From an uncultured Planctomycetales bacterium (GTDB lineage: Bacteria; Planctomycetota; Planctomycetia; Isosphaerales; Isosphaeraceae): 64,000 bases of DNA. The notes under the pieces were generated by a model, which was given only the letters and a program-made list of their open reading frames with translations, was not told where the DNA came from and did no database searches. Both the position numbers and the translations under genes were made by a program. Shown in pieces: positions 37,117 to 46,284 of the stretch. Each line of letters opens with the position of its first letter. Position 1 is the first letter of the stretch. The DNA is taken from assembly GCA_903926465.1 (NCBI GenBank), contig CAIYJE010000196.1, forward strand, positions 1 through 64,000, in the 5' to 3' direction.

Positions 37117-37434
37117 GAGACCGGACCTCGGCAGGAATTGTCGGCAGGATGTTTAATTTTGGCCGGTCGACCTCCCGCGAGCAAGCGAGATTCCAGTCAC
37201 AGAGACTTTATTTGAAGCAACCGGGCGTACGCTTGCGGCCTTAGTAAACGGCGCTGAAGCAGAATTCCTGGTTTGGTTCTGAGGGGTTCACAGTTGGTTC
37301 AAGGTCGATCGCCCTTGTCCGGGGTGTCATCTCACGGGATGATGGCTGACTTCGCCTTTGGCGGAATTGAAGAGCTCGGCCCAAGGTTGGCCCGTCTCAA
37401 CTCCGCTCATTCCTAAATCAAGTTGACTGCGTGT
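37117..37434. other. Divergent promoter region
   Basis: This gap lies between the minus-strand DUF1549/DUF1501 operon and the plus-strand RecA-like ATPase gene, so promoters for both should be here. I see no coding sequence and no clear operator or strong promoter boxes. Confidence 0.4.
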
Positions 37435-38328
37435 ATGTCTCACACAACCGAGAAGCGACTTTCATTTGGCTTACCCTGGCTTGATGATGCCCTTGGGGGT
37501 GGTTTACGACCGGGAACTCTGACCGTGATTGCCGGCGCCACCGGGGCCGGCAAGACCCAGTTAGGTTTGCGCTGGGCGAATGAGGGGGCCGATCAGGAAG
37601 GGCGTCGGGGAGTCTTTTTTGATCTGACGTCCCGGGGCGACCCACAGCACCAGGAAGATTACGCTTCTCGCCAGTTCAACTGGTCGATCGAAGAGGCCAC
37701 GGAGCTATCTGCGCGGGTGGGGTCGATTCTGGCTGCGGACTTACCCCTGCCCGAACTGTACCGACCGTTTGCACACATTGGTCGCCGGGCAACCCGACCA
37801 GACGTTGATCCAGAGGCCTGGCACTCCTGGAAGACCGATATGGGGCGGGTCCTTCGCGAGGGGGCGACCTTTGCCTACGGTCAGCTTGCGCGTGGGGTTC
37901 GACGCCTGGTGTTTGACGGGGTTGAGCCAGCGGAACGGGCCTCGGACTCCATTCAGCTCGATTACTTTGAATACCTCTACGAAAAAGTGATCCGCCAAGA
38001 CTTTGACTGGGCGGCCCGCGAAGTGCTTCGAGAGCGATACCGAGCGCACGAAGCTGAGGTTCTGGCCCGGCCCTACAACTCTACCTCCATTGGTGGTCTG
38101 GTGCTTTACACTGCGCCCCAGGTGCTGCTGGATGATTTGATTGCAGAGCCGATCGGTAAAGGAGACCTGTTCGCCACGGCGAACACCGTGATTGTCATGG
38201 GCCGCACACGCAACGCGGGCTCGCTCGGTCGTGCCCTGTGCGTGATCAAGCATCGTGGCAGTGCCTGCGATGATCGAGTTCTGACGTACAACATCGGTGC
38301 CGAGGGGCTGATTCCCTTACCGGCCTGA
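37435..38328 (+). CDS. RecA/KaiC-like ATPase
   Basis: Single RecA-type ATPase domain of 297 residues. It opens like KaiC and RadA family proteins (FGLPWLDDALGGGLRPGTLTVI) with Walker A GATGAGKTQ, an adjacent acidic strand at RGVFFDLTSRG and a likely Walker B at RRLVFDGVEPAE. KaiC autophosphorylation residues and RadA zinc finger are absent. The C-terminus reads NTVIVMGRTRNAG and ALCVIKHRGSACDDRVLTYN, as in KaiC-like signalling ATPases (the sensor-like KHRG). ATG at 37435 follows a possible TTG at 37423; neither has a ribosome-binding site. A terminator-like hairpin follows. Partner unknown. Confidence 0.85.
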   Translation: MSHTTEKRLSFGLPWLDDALGGGLRPGTLTVIAGATGAGKTQLGLRWANEGADQEGRRGVFFDLTSRGDPQHQEDYASRQFNWSIEEATELSARVGSILAADLPLPELYRPFAHIGRRATRPDVDPEAWHSWKTDMGRVLREGATFAYGQLARGVRRLVFDGVEPAERASDSIQLDYFEYLYEKVIRQDFDWAAREVLRERYRAHEAEVLARPYNSTSIGGLVLYTAPQVLLDDLIAEPIGKGDLFATANTVIVMGRTRNAGSLGRALCVIKHRGSACDDRVLTYNIGAEGLIPLPA

Positions 38329-38361
38329 ACTCCCTGGTGCCAGTTCCAATAGATGCCTAAG

Positions 38362-38391
38362 CCATGCCCCAATACACGTCATGGGGCATGG
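38362..38391 (+). terminator. Terminator-like hairpin
   Basis: CCATGCCCC (38362-38370) and GGGGCATGG (38383-38391) are perfect 9-base arms around a 12-base loop, 34 bases after the RecA-like gene's stop. A loose T-run (ATTGATTTTCC) follows. Probably ends that transcript. Confidence 0.55.
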
Positions 38392-38512
38392 TCGAAATTG
38401 ATTTTCCTGTAAAGGGTCCAGGCTTATCACTCTGTTGAGCCTGGAACTCGTTTTGGCCTATTTCTTTCAAGATAGATAAGTCCATAACTCCATGCAAAGC
38501 GAGGATAAATTC

Positions 38513-40465
38513 GTGGATTCCAAGGATAAAAGAGTGATTAGCTGGGGGCATGGGACCAACCTGGCTCCGCTTGGTTTTGGTGCCAGCGCACAGGCCGTAA
38601 CCGTTCCTGGCTCTGTCCCAGCTTTACCAGACCTGATCGTGACCGCGCATTCGCGGAGCGGCGGGTGGGAAAGTCGGCTTTATCCAAGGAAACCCCTGGA
38701 GACTCCCTCGCCAAGTTCCCCGAACCCAACCCTCACGTTTGGCGCTTCGATCCGGGTGGACGCCCTGGACGGCTTGCGGTTCCTGGCACCATTGAACTGG
38801 AACGGTCGCGTTTTCCTGGTGGCGCTGGGGGATGAAGGGCTGGTCCTGCTGGAGTCTGCAGGTGGTTCTGGATCGCTCCAGCTTGGAAATCGGCAAGCGA
38901 TCGGCTGGAATCCGGACGGGCAAACGCCGGCCATGGAGGTGGCGGGGGTTTGGGCCATTGACTGGGAAGGTGAGGGGCGGCAGGGATTGGTGGTTGCCTG
39001 CCATTCGGTTGAGGGATACTGGCCAGACGACGGCGCGTTGCCCCGTGCGCAACAGGTTGGTTTTAATCAGGATGCCGGCAACCCTGCCTATGACCAGGTT
39101 GGCCGCTGGCGAGGCCAAAAGCCGCAACCCGTGTTTCTTTGGTTCGCACAAGTCGATTCGCATGAGTCGCTGGAATTCAAGCCACCCGTCAAGCTGGGGC
39201 TTGATCTGGTTGGGAGCCTGGGAGAACGGCCTGCGCTACTGGTGGCAAACTGGTCGAGCCCCGGAAGCGCAGAATTGGTGCTGAGCAATGCCACGGGAAT
39301 GGTTCGCGTCTTCCGTAATTTCGGCGGTCAGCGCCCACCGGTGATGATGGATCCACGCCCGCTCCGACTTGGAGAACGTCCCCTGGAGTTGCCAGACGCT
39401 CGAACCAGTCTGCTAGCCGCCGACATTGACGGCGATGGCCGCGACGAACTTCTGCTTGGCCTGGCGAGTGGTCGAGTGCTGGCGGTCCATGCTGGCCCTG
39501 GTCGAGATCAGGTCAAGCCTCCTTCGTTTCTGGTCGCGCAGTCAGACGAGATCTGGCTGGGGGCCGATGCCGTGGTGGCGGCATTGGACCTGGATGGCGA
39601 CGGCGACGCGGACCTGGTTGTGGGAGACCGTGCCGGCCAGCTTTGGCAGATTCAAGACGAAGGGCGTTCCGGCAGTCCGGTGTATGCGTCGTTTCAGGAG
39701 ATTCAGCCTGGCGGCGACCCATTCTGCCTTGAGCCGGATATTGATGGTGTTCTGGACGGTCCGCGATCGCCCAGGCTCGGTTTTGCATGCCCGGCGGTTG
39801 GTGATTGGTCGGGCCACCATCGTCCCGACCTGATTGTAAGTGGCGCGTCTGGCGAACTCTTGCACTTCCGCAACAACGGGTCGCCGAAACAGGCCAGGTT
39901 CGATAAGCCCCGGCCGATCCGTGATCTTGGCGGACCGCTTTTCACGCCACCCCGAACTCGGCCTGGCTTGGCGAACTGGTTTGGTTCCGGTGAGCTAGAC
40001 CTGATCACGCTTGATATGCAGGGATTTTTGGTGGTTTATCCCCGTACGGGGCCGCAGGATGTGGGGCAACCCGTTCGGCTAACCGATCGCCTGGGGCGCT
40101 GGGTTCGCCTGGATGGCGGGTTTGGGCTGGCCGGTGGATGCTCGCTTTGGGCCGGTCCGTTCCTGGGATCGGATCGCAACGATATTCTGGTCGGGCTCTC
40201 GCGAACCAACCGGTTCGTGATTCCGATGCTTTGTGGAGAAGCCCTGGCTCTTGACGATTGCCCAACCGTCTTGTTGCTGGAAAACCTGGGCGAAAACGTG
40301 CTCGTTCCACGCCTGCTGCGTGAGCGTGACGGCCAGCCGCTGGTTGCCGGAACGGCAGGTTGCAGCCCCAACGGCGTTTTGAGAGCCGATGGTCAGTACG
40401 ACCTCTTGATTGGCACCGCCGACGGGATGCTGTTTAACATCCCTCGTGAACAGTTGACCTGGTAA
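38513..40465 (+). CDS. FG-GAP/VCBS repeat protein
   Basis: Predicted beta-propeller of about 650 residues with calcium-binding FG-GAP repeats. Two clear examples are LLAADIDGDGRDELLLGLAS and AALDLDGDGDADLVVGDRAG, and weaker copies appear as CPAVGDWSGHHRPDLIVSG and ANWFGSGELDLITLD. Such propellers usually bind ligands at the cell surface, but no signal peptide is visible at this start (DSKDKRVISWGHGTNLAP), so export would need another route or it may be cytoplasmic. The GTG at 38513 has GAGGA seven bases upstream; an ATG at 38492 seven codons earlier lacks a ribosome-binding site. Convergent with the nitrilase gene and shares a hairpin terminator with it. Confidence 0.85.
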   Translation: MDSKDKRVISWGHGTNLAPLGFGASAQAVTVPGSVPALPDLIVTAHSRSGGWESRLYPRKPLETPSPSSPNPTLTFGASIRVDALDGLRFLAPLNWNGRVFLVALGDEGLVLLESAGGSGSLQLGNRQAIGWNPDGQTPAMEVAGVWAIDWEGEGRQGLVVACHSVEGYWPDDGALPRAQQVGFNQDAGNPAYDQVGRWRGQKPQPVFLWFAQVDSHESLEFKPPVKLGLDLVGSLGERPALLVANWSSPGSAELVLSNATGMVRVFRNFGGQRPPVMMDPRPLRLGERPLELPDARTSLLAADIDGDGRDELLLGLASGRVLAVHAGPGRDQVKPPSFLVAQSDEIWLGADAVVAALDLDGDGDADLVVGDRAGQLWQIQDEGRSGSPVYASFQEIQPGGDPFCLEPDIDGVLDGPRSPRLGFACPAVGDWSGHHRPDLIVSGASGELLHFRNNGSPKQARFDKPRPIRDLGGPLFTPPRTRPGLANWFGSGELDLITLDMQGFLVVYPRTGPQDVGQPVRLTDRLGRWVRLDGGFGLAGGCSLWAGPFLGSDRNDILVGLSRTNRFVIPMLCGEALALDDCPTVLLLENLGENVLVPRLLRERDGQPLVAGTAGCSPNGVLRADGQYDLLIGTADGMLFNIPREQLTW

Positions 40466-40477
40466 AGCGGTGCTCGC

Positions 40478-40520
40478 ATCACGGGGTGTTGAGTCAATAA
40501 CCGACTCAACGCCCTGTGAT
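40478..40520. terminator. Bidirectional hairpin terminator
   Basis: Arms 40478-40495 and 40503-40520 form an 18-pair stem with two G-T pairs around a 7-base loop, between a plus-strand gene ending at 40465 and a minus-strand gene ending at 40506. It overlaps the stop codon of the minus-strand gene, so it can serve both directions. Confidence 0.65.
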
Positions 40521-41345
40521 CGGCCCATAAAAATCGGGCCGTCGATCTGCGATCCGATTGAACTCCTGGCTTCCAGGCACGCGCACAATCCGCTTATTAC
40601 GCGCCCTGGCCGGCTCGATATCCGCCTGAAGAATGACGGTGCCCGTAGCACTCGCCTTGGCCAAGGCTCGACCCGCAGGGTCATAGATCCCACTGCGGCC
40701 AATAAACGTGGCTCCGGCTTCTTCACCCACCCGGTTGATGGCCGCCGTGTACACCACATTTTCAATGGCCCGGCACGCCATCACATGCTCGGCCAGCGGT
40801 TCTGCACCTGCTGGCCAGTTTGTGGGAAGCACAATCAGATCTGCACCCAAGAGCGCTTGCACGCGTGATGGTTCCGGAAACGCGCCATCGTAACAGATCT
40901 GGATCCCAATTTTGAGATCGAGATCGGGCAGGGTTACAACGGTAAACGGCTCACCGCCTGCGTCCAGAAACCGGTCGACCCCCATGGCTGGCAGGTGGAC
41001 CTTGCGGTAGCGCACCAAGAAGCCGCTCGGTCCAACCAGTGCGGCTGTGTTGTAAAGCTGGCTGCCGTCCTGTTCGATCAGGCCGAACAGGACATAAAGG
41101 ACCAGCCGTTCACAGACCTCCGACACCGCCTGGGTGGAAGGGCCTGGAACGGTTTCGGCCAGAGTGCCGGCCTGATCTCTGGAGTCAATCACGTAGCCGG
41201 TCAGGGCACACTCTGGAAATAGAACCAGCTTGGCCCCAATCTCGGCGGCAGTCTGACACCAGTTGATCAGGTCTTTTCGGTTGCCCGCAACATCACCCAG
41301 CTTGGGCGACATCTGGGCTGCTGCAATCTTGATCGTTTCACTCAT
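40506..41345 (-). CDS. Carbon-nitrogen hydrolase (nitrilase superfamily)
   Basis: Amidase-type hydrolase of 279 residues. The Glu-Lys-Cys triad is complete: E45 in LVLFPECALTGY, K115 in VRYRKVHLPAMG and C151 in IGIQICYDGAFPEPSR. Its style is that of the aliphatic amidase/N-carbamoyl or omega-amidase branches; substrate unknown. Start chosen at the ATG 41345 (MSETIKIAAAQMSP), which begins the conserved beta strand; the reading frame upstream runs 61 more codons into the SSS gene and is not family-like. It follows the symporter stop by 26 bases on the same strand, so they are probably co-transcribed and may act on an imported amide or nitrile. Cytoplasmic. Confidence 0.93.
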   Translation of the reverse strand: MSETIKIAAAQMSPKLGDVAGNRKDLINWCQTAAEIGAKLVLFPECALTGYVIDSRDQAGTLAETVPGPSTQAVSEVCERLVLYVLFGLIEQDGSQLYNTAALVGPSGFLVRYRKVHLPAMGVDRFLDAGGEPFTVVTLPDLDLKIGIQICYDGAFPEPSRVQALLGADLIVLPTNWPAGAEPLAEHVMACRAIENVVYTAAINRVGEEAGATFIGRSGIYDPAGRALAKASATGTVILQADIEPARARNKRIVRVPGSQEFNRIADRRPDFYGPITGR

Positions 41346-41371
41346 TGGATTCGGTTCCAAGCTCGCAGGGT

Positions 41372-43033
41372 TCACGCGTTTGCGTGCGCTGGGTGGAGCG
41401 CAAGCGTGGCGGGGGCCGGTGCGTTGTCTGGCTGAGGATCGAACAAAAGTGCAATCCGTTCGGCGTCTGGCGGGGTGGTCACCAGGCTGACCAAAATTCC
41501 GGCCACGGCCGAAGCGATTAACGCCCAAACGCAGGGGTCAAATCCAAGCAGATAGTACGGGCCAAACGCTGGCGGTTTGGGAACCGGCCCAATGCCAGGA
41601 TCAATCCCTTTCAAGCCCATCATCAGCCCCGTGGCGTAAAGCGCGATGGTTGTACCAACACCAGTGGCCATTGAGGCCAGTGCCCCCACCGCCGTGGCCC
41701 TGCGCCAGAAACATGCCATGAGTGCCGGCACCAGGAAGGCGGCCGCCATTCCGGTTCCTGAGAAGATGATGACGAGCTGGAGGTATTCCGGGGGCTTGAG
41801 GGCTGCAATCGTAACAATCACGCCCACCAATGCGGTGGCTGCGTAGCTGGCTTTTGCCAGTTCGCGGTCGTTTGCCAGCGGCCTGAAGAAGCGCTGATAG
41901 AAATCTCTGACCAGTCCAGAGGCCACCAGCAGCAAGAAACCACTGACTGTACTCATCACCGCCCCGTAGGGAGCGGCCAGAATGAGCCCGGCAACGTACG
42001 GGTTTGCAAGCTTGGTGCATAACCTGGGCATCACTTCATCGGTCAGTCGGGCCTCGGCCAGGCCCGGCAAGATCGATCTGGCGGCCACGAAGATGATGAT
42101 CAGTGGGATATAAATGATGGCGTTATAAATCGTCAGATACAAAATCGAATAGCGCAAGGTTCTTGAGTTGCGGAAGGCCATGAGCCTGACCAGCGTGGAG
42201 GGTTGGCCCATCCCCATCACGGCCCACATCACAAAGAATGAAAAGGCCAGGCTCAACGGCAAGAAGTCTCGTCCTGCGCCTGGCAGGGTGGCAAAACCAG
42301 GTCCGGCCGCTTCCACGCCTCGCGTGGTGGCAGCTTCCAGGCCGCCAGACGCCTGAAGCGCCAGCGGCAACAGAATCAGCACCCCAATGGCCATGATGAC
42401 GCTCTGGAAAACGTCGGTCCAGATTGCCGCCAGGAACCCACCATACGTGGTATAGGCCACCACGGTTGTGGTAAAGAGCAGCAGGCCCACCAGGTATCCC
42501 TGGTCCCAGCCCGCTCCACCGGGAACCGCCGCGGCCACCCAGCCTTCCGGGAGCACCGTCTTGATAATCAAGGCCCCGGCTTTGAATTGGGGAATCAGGT
42601 TGACGGTCAGGAAGACCATGATCAGCATGCTGGCCGAGAGGGCCAAGGCCGGGCTCCCGAACCGTTCACGATAGAGGTCGGGCAGGGTAATTGCACCGGT
42701 CCGACGTGCAATCTGACCGATTCGTTTCCCCATGATCCCGAGGATGGTGACCGGGGCCACCATGTAAGCGCAGATCCAGAGCCCGACCGACCACCCGTAG
42801 GTGTAGATGTAAGACGGAACACCCATGAAGGTACCGCCACTCATAACGGCGGCCGTGAGTGCAACCGCAACGGCACCCAGAGAGCGGTTGCCCAGGAAAT
42901 ACTGCTTCAGAAACCCAGACTTGCGGTTGACCACCATGTTGGCAACCACACCAAGCCCCAGCGAGACCATCGTAAAGAGCACAAGCACCAGGAATGTGGC
43001 GGGGTGCCGCTCTGGGATATAGATCTCATCCAT
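41372..43033 (-). CDS. Sodium/solute symporter (SSS family)
   Basis: Integral membrane transporter of 553 residues with about 13 helices. SSS features: the N-terminal FLGNRSLGAVAVALTAAVMS, GGTFMGVPSYIYTYGW, and the substrate and sodium site region VVAYTTYGGFLAAIWTDVFQ. The pairing with a small YhdT-like membrane protein is typical of PanF (pantothenate) and related acid transporters, so an organic acid is likely, but the specificity is not readable. The ATG has AGGAGG six bases upstream, which lies inside the end of the YhdT-like gene: the two overlap by 8 bases, indicating translational coupling. Followed after 26 bases by a nitrilase-type hydrolase. Confidence 0.93.
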   Translation of the reverse strand: MDEIYIPERHPATFLVLVLFTMVSLGLGVVANMVVNRKSGFLKQYFLGNRSLGAVAVALTAAVMSGGTFMGVPSYIYTYGWSVGLWICAYMVAPVTILGIMGKRIGQIARRTGAITLPDLYRERFGSPALALSASMLIMVFLTVNLIPQFKAGALIIKTVLPEGWVAAAVPGGAGWDQGYLVGLLLFTTTVVAYTTYGGFLAAIWTDVFQSVIMAIGVLILLPLALQASGGLEAATTRGVEAAGPGFATLPGAGRDFLPLSLAFSFFVMWAVMGMGQPSTLVRLMAFRNSRTLRYSILYLTIYNAIIYIPLIIIFVAARSILPGLAEARLTDEVMPRLCTKLANPYVAGLILAAPYGAVMSTVSGFLLLVASGLVRDFYQRFFRPLANDRELAKASYAATALVGVIVTIAALKPPEYLQLVIIFSGTGMAAAFLVPALMACFWRRATAVGALASMATGVGTTIALYATGLMMGLKGIDPGIGPVPKPPAFGPYYLLGFDPCVWALIASAVAGILVSLVTTPPDAERIALLFDPQPDNAPAPATLALHPAHANA

Positions 43034-43400
43034 GGGTTGCCTCCTCTCGAATATCGCTCTCTAGTTCACCAGCGTGGTCACTGCCAAGATCATCTTCGGT
43101 CATGAAGAGGCCGGCGAACCACCAGGTGAGAACGAAGCAGCAGCCCCAGGGCAGAAACACCCCCCATACGAACCAGCTCGGAATGCCCCCAATCATGGGG
43201 ATTGGCGGGATGGAGCCATCCTTGCTGGCCGGCTGGAAGCCCAGATATCCGGAGATCCCGCAGCACGCAAAGGTGGCAAAGCACCAGATGAGCAAGATGA
43301 CCCAGGCTTCACGCCTGGAGTTGCGAAGGACCGGATCGTCCTGGGAAGGCGGATGCATCACCTGGAACGTCACTTTCGTGGAGCCAGAGGGAATCCTCAC
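43026..43400 (-). CDS. YhdT/DUF997-like small membrane protein
   Basis: Protein of up to 124 residues with two membrane helices (WVILLIWCFATFACCGISGY and WGVFLPWGCCFVLTWWFAG) separated by a loop with IPSWFVWG. This fits the YhdT (DUF997) family, whose genes precede panF-type symporters; length is in the usual range of about 80-120. The start is uncertain: GTG at 43400 or ATG at 43358 (MHPPSQDD); the latter begins the conserved part. It overlaps the symporter gene by 8 bases. Probably an accessory subunit of the symporter. A run of 11 G residues lies 22 bases upstream of the GTG. Confidence 0.8.
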   Translation of the reverse strand: MRIPSGSTKVTFQVMHPPSQDDPVLRNSRREAWVILLIWCFATFACCGISGYLGFQPASKDGSIPPIPMIGGIPSWFVWGVFLPWGCCFVLTWWFAGLFMTEDDLGSDHAGELESDIREEATHG

Positions 43401-43421
43401 CCGTAGATCCGCGCCCGCTTT

Positions 43422-43432
43422 GGGGGGGGGGG
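43422..43432. repeat. Run of 11 G residues
   Basis: Eleven consecutive G on the plus strand, in the 5-prime region of the minus-strand YhdT-symporter-nitrilase operon and 22-32 bases from its first possible start. Homopolymers of this length slip during replication and also during sequencing. Confidence 0.9.
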
Positions 43433-43664
43433 ATGGAGGGTGAGCTGAAATGCGGAGGGGGGCGATGTGAACCGAACGAGTGAGAGACCAGTCGCCGCAA
43501 GTCTGCGACCTTGGCGGGTTCGGCGCGGTTCTGAAAGCGTATCGTCCGTGGGTTTTGAGCTCCTGTCAACAGCCTGGCAGCCCAAGTGCATAACCATGTT
43601 GTCGCCAATCAGATTCGGCCACGCAAACTAGCGACCGCTTGAACAGCACGCGTAATGGCTTTCC

Positions 43665-44558
43665 TCAGAGCAAAGGCCGCAAGATTTCTGGTGCTGGTGA
43701 GGTGAGGTCCAGCCGAACGCCCGTGACGGGATGCTCAAAGACCAGTTGCCAGGCATGTAGCCAGTAGCCGGAATCGCCAGGCAAACCAGGTTGATCCAGC
43801 CTTGGCAGCCCACCCGCGGCATACAGCGGATCGCCCTCAAGCGGATGCCCGATGAAAGCCAGGTGAATCCGAATTTGATGAGGACGACCCGTCAGCAGAT
43901 CCACTTCAAAAACCGTGCTATCCAGCCGGCGTTCCACAGGCCGGGCAATGCTTCTCGCCACCTTGCCATTGAGGCTGGCCGCATGAACCTTCCCTAATCG
44001 CGGATGGTCTTCCAGGCCGATACTGGCCCTGATGTCATAACTGGGACTTAACGCCAGGCCAGACCCCAGGGCCAGGTACTGCTTGTGGACCCGTGGCCAG
44101 TTCTGGCTGAGCGCAGACGCCGTACTTGCATCACGAGCGAACAGGACCAGGCCGGAGGTTGCGCGGCCCAAACGATGCAGTGGTCTTGCCTCCGGGAACT
44201 CCAATTGCACCAGGCTCAGCAGCGTATTCTCATAAAAACCCGCGCCAGGGAGCGTGGGTAGGCCGCTCGGTTTGCTCACCACCAGAATGTGAGCGTCTTG
44301 AAAGATCAGATCGAACGATTGCGGGGTCGCTTCCTCGATCCAGCCCGGTCGATTCCAGACCAGCACGCTGCCCGGTTTCAGCCGTTCATGCCCATGAGCC
44401 GGTTGGTTGTCCAGCAGCACTTCGCCGGCTTCCAGGCGAGCTTGCCATTCTGGTTCCGTGGAATGTGCAAAGTTTCTGACCAGGTAGCCAAGCGTTGTCT
44501 GCCCCAATGAGGTTTGGTCCAGCACATGCCGATAGCTGTAACCACGGTTGATTGCCAT
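43665..44558 (-). CDS. RluA-family pseudouridine synthase-like protein lacking the catalytic Asp
   Basis: RluA-type fold of 297 residues, with an S4-like N-terminal part (EWQARLEAGEVLLDNQPAH) and the pseudouridine synthase core: ILVVSKPSGLPTLPGAG, ARPLHRLGRATSGLVLFAR, VHKQYLALGSG and LLTGRPHQIRIHLAFIGHPL. In active enzymes the second motif is HRLDxxTSG and its Asp attacks the uridine. Here residue 131 is Gly (codon GGC at 44166-44168), one base from Asp GAC. The other motifs are kept, including the GRPHQIR segment. It may be an inactive RNA-binding paralogue or a subfamily with altered chemistry. The ATG has GAGAAG upstream. It lies 178 bases after hpnE, same strand, perhaps a separate transcript. 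Confidence 0.88.
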   Translation of the reverse strand: MAINRGYSYRHVLDQTSLGQTTLGYLVRNFAHSTEPEWQARLEAGEVLLDNQPAHGHERLKPGSVLVWNRPGWIEEATPQSFDLIFQDAHILVVSKPSGLPTLPGAGFYENTLLSLVQLEFPEARPLHRLGRATSGLVLFARDASTASALSQNWPRVHKQYLALGSGLALSPSYDIRASIGLEDHPRLGKVHAASLNGKVARSIARPVERRLDSTVFEVDLLTGRPHQIRIHLAFIGHPLEGDPLYAAGGLPRLDQPGLPGDSGYWLHAWQLVFEHPVTGVRLDLTSPAPEILRPLL

Positions 44559-44736
44559 CGAAAGCTTCTCTGGGCCGGAACACGCTTGACTTGCGTCTGA
44601 GCCACGTTCGCCATTGGGCTGGAATATCAGGCAGCCAAAGAGCGGAAGTGGATTGGCGTGACTTTGTGAGCCTGACCCAAGATCCCTGGGAATGATTATG
44701 GACTGGCCCCCAGCGCGCTGCTTGCAAGGCTTCGGG

Positions 44737-46284
44737 TCAGGGATTGACGCGGGTGGGGCCTTCGGGCCTGAGCCTCGTCGAGGCTTTGGGCCGACCGAAA
44801 ATCAGGCCGCCAATGGTCTCTGTGGGTAAGTCTTTGCGGACCAAACGCGTGGGCCGGCCCAGGGAATGAAGAACCGTTTCGGCCGCCTTGTAGCCCGATC
44901 GTACGGCCCCTTCCATGGTGGCCGGCCAGCCGGTGGCCGTCCAGTCGCCCGCCAGCACCAACCCTTCTACGCCAGATTGAGATTCTGGCCGAAGCTGCTC
45001 GATACCGGGCCGGGCCGAAAAGGTGGCGCCATGCTCGGTAACCACCCACCACCGTACGAGAGTTGCATCTTTGGTTGCGGGCCAGAGGGCCGCCAGGTCG
45101 GCCAGGACCAGGTCCCGCACCTGGGTCTTCTCCATGGTGGCCAGTTCATAGGCTGCACTCACCACGAGTTGGAGGTACTGACCACCGCCATCGGCAGGGG
45201 TCCGGCCCTGAATGGCCGTGTGGTTGAACACCCACTGGATGGTCTTATCCAGCACCACAGCGTGCTCTACCGGGCAGACCTCGCGGTCAAACCAGAGGTG
45301 AATTCCGGTGATCGGCGTGGATTTAATCTGTGCTGCCCCCTGAAGTCCTGGCAGCCGGGCTCTCATTGGTTCCGGAACCAGGTCGGTCACTCGGTCAAAG
45401 GGAACGGTAAGCACCACGAAATCGGCGGTAAGCTGCTGACCGTTGCGCAAGGTTACTCCGGTGCAGGTGCCGGATTCATCAAAATCCAGGCGTTTGACTC
45501 CGGTGGTCAGGCGAACGTCCACGCCCTGTTCGGCCAGCCAAGATTCCAGGCGTGTGCCGTAGATTTCACCCAGCGGTGCCGCTGGAATTTCAACCACGTG
45601 GCCTTCGCGGTTTCTCATGAAACCATCAAGCATGACTTTGCGGGCAAGGCTGATATCCATCCGGTCCAGCCGCTCATTGAGTGCCGAAACCAGAATGGTG
45701 GCCCAGAAGCGGGACAGAATTCGCGGCGTTTGGCCGTGCGCGATGAGCCATTCCTCAAAGCTGCGAGGATCATCGTCCTTTGCGTACCGGAGCGCAGCCA
45801 CGGCTCGGCCAATCCGTAGCTTTTCCGCAAAACTGAGGAACTTGGAGCCCAGAAAGCTTCGGGTCAGGTGAAACGGGGCCGGCAGGGGATCGGCCGCCCA
45901 GATCGATCGGCCCCCTTCGGGATCAAAAAACTCCAGCCGTTCAACTCTGCGGAACAGGTGACGTACCCCAACGCGTTCGCAAAAATCAGTGAGATTGGTG
46001 CAACAGGCCATACTGACATGCTGGCAATTGTCTACCAGTTCGCCGGTGACCGGGTCGGTGAAAGAGCTGGCCCGGCCGCCGAGCCTGGGACGGCTTTCCA
46101 GCAGGGTAATTTTTACGTCTCGGCTGGAGAGACCCACGGCGGTGCCCAATCCGGCCAGCCCGCCGCCCACAATCAGGATATGAGGAGGCCCAGGCTTACC
46201 CGGCACCAGCACATTCAACTGCGAGTTTGCTTGCGCCAGTGCGCCAGCCCAGGCAGAGATCGGCTTTTCGTCCAGTTCGCTCAT
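44737..46284 (-). CDS. hpnE: Hydroxysqualene dehydroxylase HpnE
   Basis: FAD-dependent enzyme that reduces hydroxysqualene to squalene, the last step of the HpnC-D-E route. The FAD site ILIVGGGLAGLGTAVGL and the following ESRPRLGGRASSF are of the amine oxidase/phytoene desaturase type, and the HpnE-like LVDNCQHVSMACCTNL is present. C-terminal FAD contact: GLVLAGDWTATGWPATMEGA. Length 515, with an N-terminal extension of about 30 residues before the FAD motif. Its start overlaps the hpnD stop by four bases. With hpnC and hpnD in the same order it gives squalene for hopanoids or C30 carotenoids. Confidence 0.93.
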   Translation of the reverse strand: MSELDEKPISAWAGALAQANSQLNVLVPGKPGPPHILIVGGGLAGLGTAVGLSSRDVKITLLESRPRLGGRASSFTDPVTGELVDNCQHVSMACCTNLTDFCERVGVRHLFRRVERLEFFDPEGGRSIWAADPLPAPFHLTRSFLGSKFLSFAEKLRIGRAVAALRYAKDDDPRSFEEWLIAHGQTPRILSRFWATILVSALNERLDRMDISLARKVMLDGFMRNREGHVVEIPAAPLGEIYGTRLESWLAEQGVDVRLTTGVKRLDFDESGTCTGVTLRNGQQLTADFVVLTVPFDRVTDLVPEPMRARLPGLQGAAQIKSTPITGIHLWFDREVCPVEHAVVLDKTIQWVFNHTAIQGRTPADGGGQYLQLVVSAAYELATMEKTQVRDLVLADLAALWPATKDATLVRWWVVTEHGATFSARPGIEQLRPESQSGVEGLVLAGDWTATGWPATMEGAVRSGYKAAETVLHSLGRPTRLVRKDLPTETIGGLIFGRPKASTRLRPEGPTRVNP

